A stretch of 64,000 nt of DNA from Daucus carota subsp. sativus (lineage: Eukaryota > Streptophyta > Magnoliopsida > Apiales > Apiaceae). The position numbers were made by a program, and so were the translations under genes. The notes under the pieces are model-generated. The model did no database searches, was not told the origin of the DNA, and saw only the letters and a list, made by a program, of their open reading frames with translations. Every line of letters starts with the position of its first letter. Position 1 is the first letter of the stretch. The DNA is taken from NCBI RefSeq assembly GCF_001625215.2, contig NC_030381.2, forward strand, positions 6,287,131 through 6,351,130, written 5' to 3'. Below, in pieces: positions 59,682 through 64,000 of the stretch.

Positions 59682-59939
59682 CTCCCTCCGTCCCAAATTA
59701 ACTGTCCAGTTTGACTTTTTGATGGTCAATTTGACCCAACTTTGACTGAAAATTAAAAATTATTCTTTTACGATTTTACAAAACTGAAAAATATATTCTA
59801 AAATAGATTTGATAATCTTTTCAATGATATATATTTCATAATTTTATTCAGTTATTTAATATACATATTTTTCAGTCAAAGTTGGGTCAAATTGACCATC
59901 AAAAAGTCAAACTGGACAGTTAATTTGGGACGGAGGGAG
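59682..59939. mobile_element. Stowaway MITE with 71-bp perfect terminal inverted repeats
   Basis: 59682-59752 is exactly complementary to 59869-59939 and starts CTCCCTCCGTCCCAAATTAA. TA dinucleotides flank it. Each arm contains TTTGACT, GGTCAA and TTTGACC words. The perfect arms imply recent insertion. Confidence 0.92.
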
Positions 59940-60297
59940 TAATTATTTATATTTTGGAAAGGGGGCAAGGTCTTATTCTTCTGCCGAAACACACTGTTTA
60001 AGAAAAAGAAAAAGAACATATAATACACTGTTTGTTTTTACGAAGCCAAACCTTCAATACAGCAAAACCCTTACTGGGCTTATAACCCATAAGATACGGG
60101 TCAAACAAAATCAAGGTATATGTACAATCCATGATACAAATTTGATGGACATGTTTGGGCCAAGGCCCTTCACTCACTCCCCATGCTAACTTAATACACT
60201 CTGCTTTCCATTTCACATAACTGAACTCAACTTAAATTGGGCAACTTATTAGTACAGGTAATACTGTGTAGAACAGAATGTCAGCAACGCTTCCTGC

Positions 60298-62055
60298 CTA
60301 ATGGCTTCTTCGTCTTTCCGGCGTCGGTCCCAAGAACAGCCCGATCTCAACGTCCTCAGCTTCTCCTTTTGAATTTTTTTCGAACTTATTTTCCCAGGAT
60401 GAATCTTGCGATCCTGACTGTAATTTTTGGTTCAAGCAAACATTAGCTTGCCATAAGTTGTATTGATCAACCCCCATAATATAAGAAATGTCTTAAGGTA
60501 ACATGCAAATAAATAAGAGTAATACTAGCTACGTGTTTCAAATCTTGTTCCAATTCTTTTTCTCAAATGACAAATAAATAACTGATTTTAATTAGATGAT
60601 TAATGTGTATAGAGAGAGTATCATTATTATTAATGTGTATGAAATCAATTAAACATTGCAAACTAGGATTCGAGAAAAAAAATTGGGAACAACAGTTAAA
60701 ATACCTAGCATTTTTCAAAGATTAATAAAGTATATATATAATTGATGCATTACCTTCTTTAGTTCTGCGTTTTGTTGGGCCAATCTTCGCTCCTGGTATA
60801 GCATGCATAAAACACAATTTTAATTTCAATAATGATTAATAGCGCTTATCAACTTAACAAAGACCTAGTAGCTTGATGGAAACTTCTGTTTGCAAGTATA
60901 CTTTGACTTTTTTAGTTAGTAACGGTCAATTGCAGAAATCTAAACTCATACGCTTTAACCTTCAACCTCTTGTTATACCAACCAAGATAACCAGATTAGA
61001 ATGCTAGCAATGGGCAAATAACGTATGCAATTGAGATTGTAATGTTATAGATAACCACCTCTTTCTTTAGATGGTCAATCTGCTGCTTGAGTAACTCGTG
61101 CTGCAAGAAGAAAATCACTCAAAAATTAAATTTTATCAATTAATTTCAGGCTGATCAAAGAACTTTTTTCAAGTGACTTGCTCCAACACAAGGAAAAATA
61201 TATATATATACCAATAAGCTGAAATCAACAGCATATTAATTACGCATAAATGTATACCTTTCTTGCCCTAATGTTCTTTAAACTTAGGTCTAAGTCTTTT
61301 TCTAATTCTTGTAGCTCATCAACAGTGTAAGACTCCAAACCAACTCCCAAAAGCTTTCTGCATTAGAAAAAAATTTCAATTCTGTAATATTTAATTAAGT
61401 TCAGCTGCGGTACAAAATAAATCATTCCAGTATCTATCATGTTAATTAGCAGCTGAATCTGAATACGGAACAGTGAACTTACTCTTGACATTCTTCAAGC
61501 TGCTTAATCTTTTCCGACATGGTTGCAACCACTCCCTCCATATCATGCTGCATGTTCATGACTATATTATCTACTCATTGTGTACCAAGAAGCTAATACA
61601 TATGTCCATATGAATATGCTAAGAACTAGTAACAATTATTACCTTTTGTTTGTTTAGAAGGATTTTAATCCCGGGATAACTACATTATTTTTTTAAAACT
61701 TAAAAGGACTATGATCCCATGAAATTGTATTGTAATATTTTTCCTGATTCTGATTCATGGGATTATAATACCTCCTTCTCTTACAAGGTATTTCCCATGA
61801 AAATTGACTACAACAATTATTGAGATATAATTTATGGGATTATAATCCTATATAATGTAGATAAACAGGATAATCATCCGTGGATTATAATTCCTCCAAA
61901 TATCAAGCAAACTTTAGTTCACATAAAAAGACAGCATAGCTGAACAGTCCTTTAATGAAAGAATCCTAACCTGCTTGGTTTCATCAACTGCTAAACATTT
62001 TCCGGTTTCCTGGTCATTGCCAATCTTCTGATATCGCTCTATAGTACCAATAATA
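60298..62055 (-). CDS. MADS-box transcription factor, SOC1/TM3 clade (3' part)
   Basis: Six exons on the minus strand, 62055-61971 (85 nt), 61547-61483 (65), 61357-61258 (100), 61100-61059 (42), 60792-60754 (39) and 60417-60298 (120), fit the MIKC exon pattern and join in frame for about 150 residues. They encode the end of the I region (TIERYQKI), the K-box (KLLGVGLESYTVDELQELEK, LSLKNIRARK, HELLKQQIDHLKKE) and a C-terminus ending EDVEIGLFLGPTPERRRSH. The E-V-E-x-x-LFxG motif marks the SOC1/AGL42 clade, which promotes flowering. The MADS exon was not found up to 64000, so a long first intron must run past the window edge. The start is therefore missing. Confidence 0.88.
61645..61912. mobile_element. 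MITE-like insertion in a MADS-gene intron
   Basis: TTTGTTTAGAAGGATTTTAA at the left and the inverted right end GTTTGCTTGATATTTGGAGG with AATTATAATCC form loose terminal repeats. GGGATTATAATCC palindromes recur inside. No target duplication was seen. Confidence 0.5.
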
Positions 62056-62481
62056 CTGAAGAAATCCCATAAAAAAACAAATGAATATATACATATGCAC
62101 AACATACATATATATATACTTGCATCTATTGATGTATATAGCCGGTCACAAAGTGTTTGGGTGGCCACAATCAAATGAACACTATATGTATTGTCTTCTA
62201 AGGAGGAAATAAAAATAATAGCTTCCGCTCAAATTGGAATTTGAGATGTATACAACTATGTGCTTAGATAAAATATAGGTGAAGTGTCAATCTTTTGATA
62301 CAATTTTAGAAGAAAATGAGTATATAGATTTCTTTTCCCCACAGGAATGAGCATAGATGAGTGACGACAACATGTTCAATAACTGTGATAAACTGAAATA
62401 GATTATTGCTAATTATTATTAAAAAGTGATAATTTTTATGGTACTAAAATACTAGCATTATGTCTACAATATTAATGTATT

Positions 62482-62664
62482 GCCCCTGTTTGTAATGAGA
62501 AGCACGTTCTGCTTCTGGCTTCTACTTTGTGAGAATGCTAACTTCTCTCTCAACTCCTGTTCTTTTCCAAACACTTTATTGATTTATTTACTTCTTACTT
62601 CTACTCCACTTCTTTGCTTTAATTAATAAGTGATTTTTTTTTTAATTTTAACCAAACGGCCCCA
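62482..62664. mobile_element. hAT-type MITE with GGCCGTTTGG terminus
   Basis: The left end GCCCCTGTTTGTAATGAG and the inverted right end GGGGCCGTTTGGTTAAAA are similar. CTTCTACTT-type repeats fill the inside. It lies in the presumed first intron of the MADS gene. Confidence 0.5.
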
Positions 62665-63084
62665 TTGTCTAAATCTTATTAATACAAATATAAGCAACTT
62701 TTAAATATAGAGCATTTTTGAAAAAACAAAAGTAACTAACTTTCAATTACTCCACACTTTTAATTATCCTTTGTTCATTCTCCAATTTTTTTTACTTTTA
62801 GCAAGATAACAATTATTACTTCATTCTATCATTGTTCTATATATATCAACCACAAATTATAGAATTGTGAAATTTATGAGTTTAGCGCACAATACGTAAT
62901 GATAGATTTAAATTTTTGTCCAAGAATTATACATAAGAAGATATAGCACATATTTAATTTGAGTTCTTTAATAATATTTATAAAATGGATGGCTTGATAT
63001 AGATCCGTCAAATACACGAAAATGATACAAAAAATAATGTCGCCTTAGTTATTTCTATATATATACGCCACGAAAAAATATGTA

Positions 63085-63206
63085 ACCCTCCGTCCCATCA
63101 GGAAGTTTACGCATTTTGAGACTCTCCTAAAGTATAACTATATAACGTATATTTAATTTTTTTTCTTTTTTTAAATAAAAGTCTAAATTTCAAACTTTTT
63201 TCAGGT

Positions 63207-63256
<50 letters not shown>

Positions 63257-63327
63257 GTAAGTATATTTTATACAAGTCTTAAATACGTGTCAAAAAGTAA
63301 CTTAAAGACCCGGTAGGACGGAGGGAG
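63085..63327. mobile_element. Stowaway MITE with internal (TA)n
   Basis: The left end ACCCTCCGTCCCATCAGGAA and the inverted right end CTCCCTCCGTCCTACCGGGT are flanked by TA (63083-63084 and 63328-63329). TTTGAGACTC near 63115 pairs with the inverse AAGACTTG-like bases, and a TA run of about 40 bp occupies 63213-63253. Confidence 0.78.
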
Positions 63328-63329
63328 TA

Positions 63330-64000
63330 GTTCATTGGGTGTTTGGATTTATACTTTGGAGACATGTCACGAATATAAATTACATAAGTATCTTTAAATT
63401 TAAGTAATAATATTTTTAATAGAATAGATACACATCAACATTGTATAAACATACATACTTTTATAATATATAATATATATAAATATATTGCTGGTATGTA
63501 TATTTAATGTATAAAAGTAAAAATATACATTAAAACCTAATATTTTCACATATATAATTATTCAATTCTATATTTATTTTTATATAATATTAAATGATAG
63601 CACAACACAAAAAATAGACAACACTAAAAATACGAATTATGAGAGATTTAGTTAAAGAGAGAATAAATATAAATAATAATATATATCGAATATTTTTTTA
63701 ATTGAATATATTAATTTCAGCACTCAACCAAATAAACAAATTATCATATATGATACAACAAACACATACCATCTTAGTCCGATTTCTCAATCCAATCTCA
63801 TACAACTCGGCGAACCAAATCATCCTTAAAATCTTTTTTTTGTATTCATACATACAAAGATAATATATACGTACATATATAATCGACTACCGAGAAAAGA
63901 ATTGGTAATTAAGATGAATGTAACATTAATTAGTACCATCGGATCAAATTTGAAATTTCTCATAAATGTTTTCATGCAGGCAAATGTACCGGACTAGTGA
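63330..64000. other. AT-rich DNA, presumed first intron of the MADS gene
   Basis: No MADS exon, other gene or clear element could be recognised up to the window edge. Confidence 0.35.

Noticed and set aside
1-64000. CRISPR arrays, bacterial operons or phage-type systems
   Set aside because: The window is intron-rich plant nuclear DNA; no regular spacer-repeat array or prokaryotic gene arrangement is present.
1-64000. tRNA, rRNA or snoRNA genes
   Set aside because: No cloverleaf with A/B boxes, rRNA core or convincing box C/D pair was seen by eye; a covariance-model scan would be needed to exclude them.

Overview
This is nuclear DNA of a flowering plant, most likely a eudicot. It is AT-rich, its genes have many GT-AG introns, and its proteins belong to angiosperm families (CYP76-type P450, SBT1-type subtilase, alpha-expansin, DUF1191, STAY-GREEN, MIKC MADS). 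The TE-derived sequence is dense: Stowaway, hAT, Harbinger-like, Mutator-like and Helitron-like pieces, plus one long Copia element. An asterid such as an Apiaceae species is only a guess.

Layout. 1-4.6 kb: a doubtful 3' terminal exon, then AT-rich DNA with repeats and MITEs. 4.68-18.45 kb: one 13.8 kb Copia LTR retrotransposon of Sirevirus type with two 2,220-bp LTRs; its gag-pol region is riddled with stops. 18.5-22.4 kb: nested DNA transposons (Pack-MULE-like, Stowaway, hAT). 22.4-25.8 kb (+): a conserved plant helical-repeat-like protein in five exons. 26.8-28.4 kb (+): a cytochrome P450. 28.7-30.9 kb (-): an intronless subtilisin-like protease, convergent with the P450. 32.8-35.0 kb (-): a small SHG1/BOD1-type protein. 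35.6-37.4 kb: a Helitron-like segment and a UTP15 gene fragment split by a Stowaway MITE. 38.2-43.3 kb (-): a YTH-domain m6A reader. 44.7-50.8 kb (+): a PGRL1/PGRL2-type thylakoid protein in ten exons. 51.9-53.2 kb (+): an alpha-expansin. 54.1-55.0 kb (+): a DUF1191 membrane protein. 55.7-57.8 kb (-): STAY-GREEN Mg-dechelatase. 60.3-62.1 kb (-): the K-box and C-terminal exons of a SOC1-clade MADS-box gene whose MADS exon lies beyond the right edge.

The genes are independent transcription units with no cluster logic. They cover wall loosening (expansin), specialised metabolism (P450), extracellular proteolysis, photosynthetic electron flow (PGRL), chlorophyll breakdown (SGR), RNA methylation reading (YTH), chromatin or chromosome function (SHG1-like) and flowering control (MADS). 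Exon boundaries were deduced by eye from splice consensus, frame continuity and family similarity; every multi-exon model given as complete closes in frame.

The most interesting item is the retrotransposon. Its two LTRs are the same length and agree wherever compared, which implies recent insertion, yet its pol is dead. Its U3 carries a tandem array of palindromes built from TTGAC/GTCAA (W-box core) inside GCGC arms. Also notable are a UTP15 fragment whose frame resumes when the MITE is removed, a Pack-MULE-like element, two hAT elements with perfect 8-bp target duplications, a Stowaway with 71-bp perfect terminal repeats, and a 38-bp perfect hairpin in a PGRL intron.
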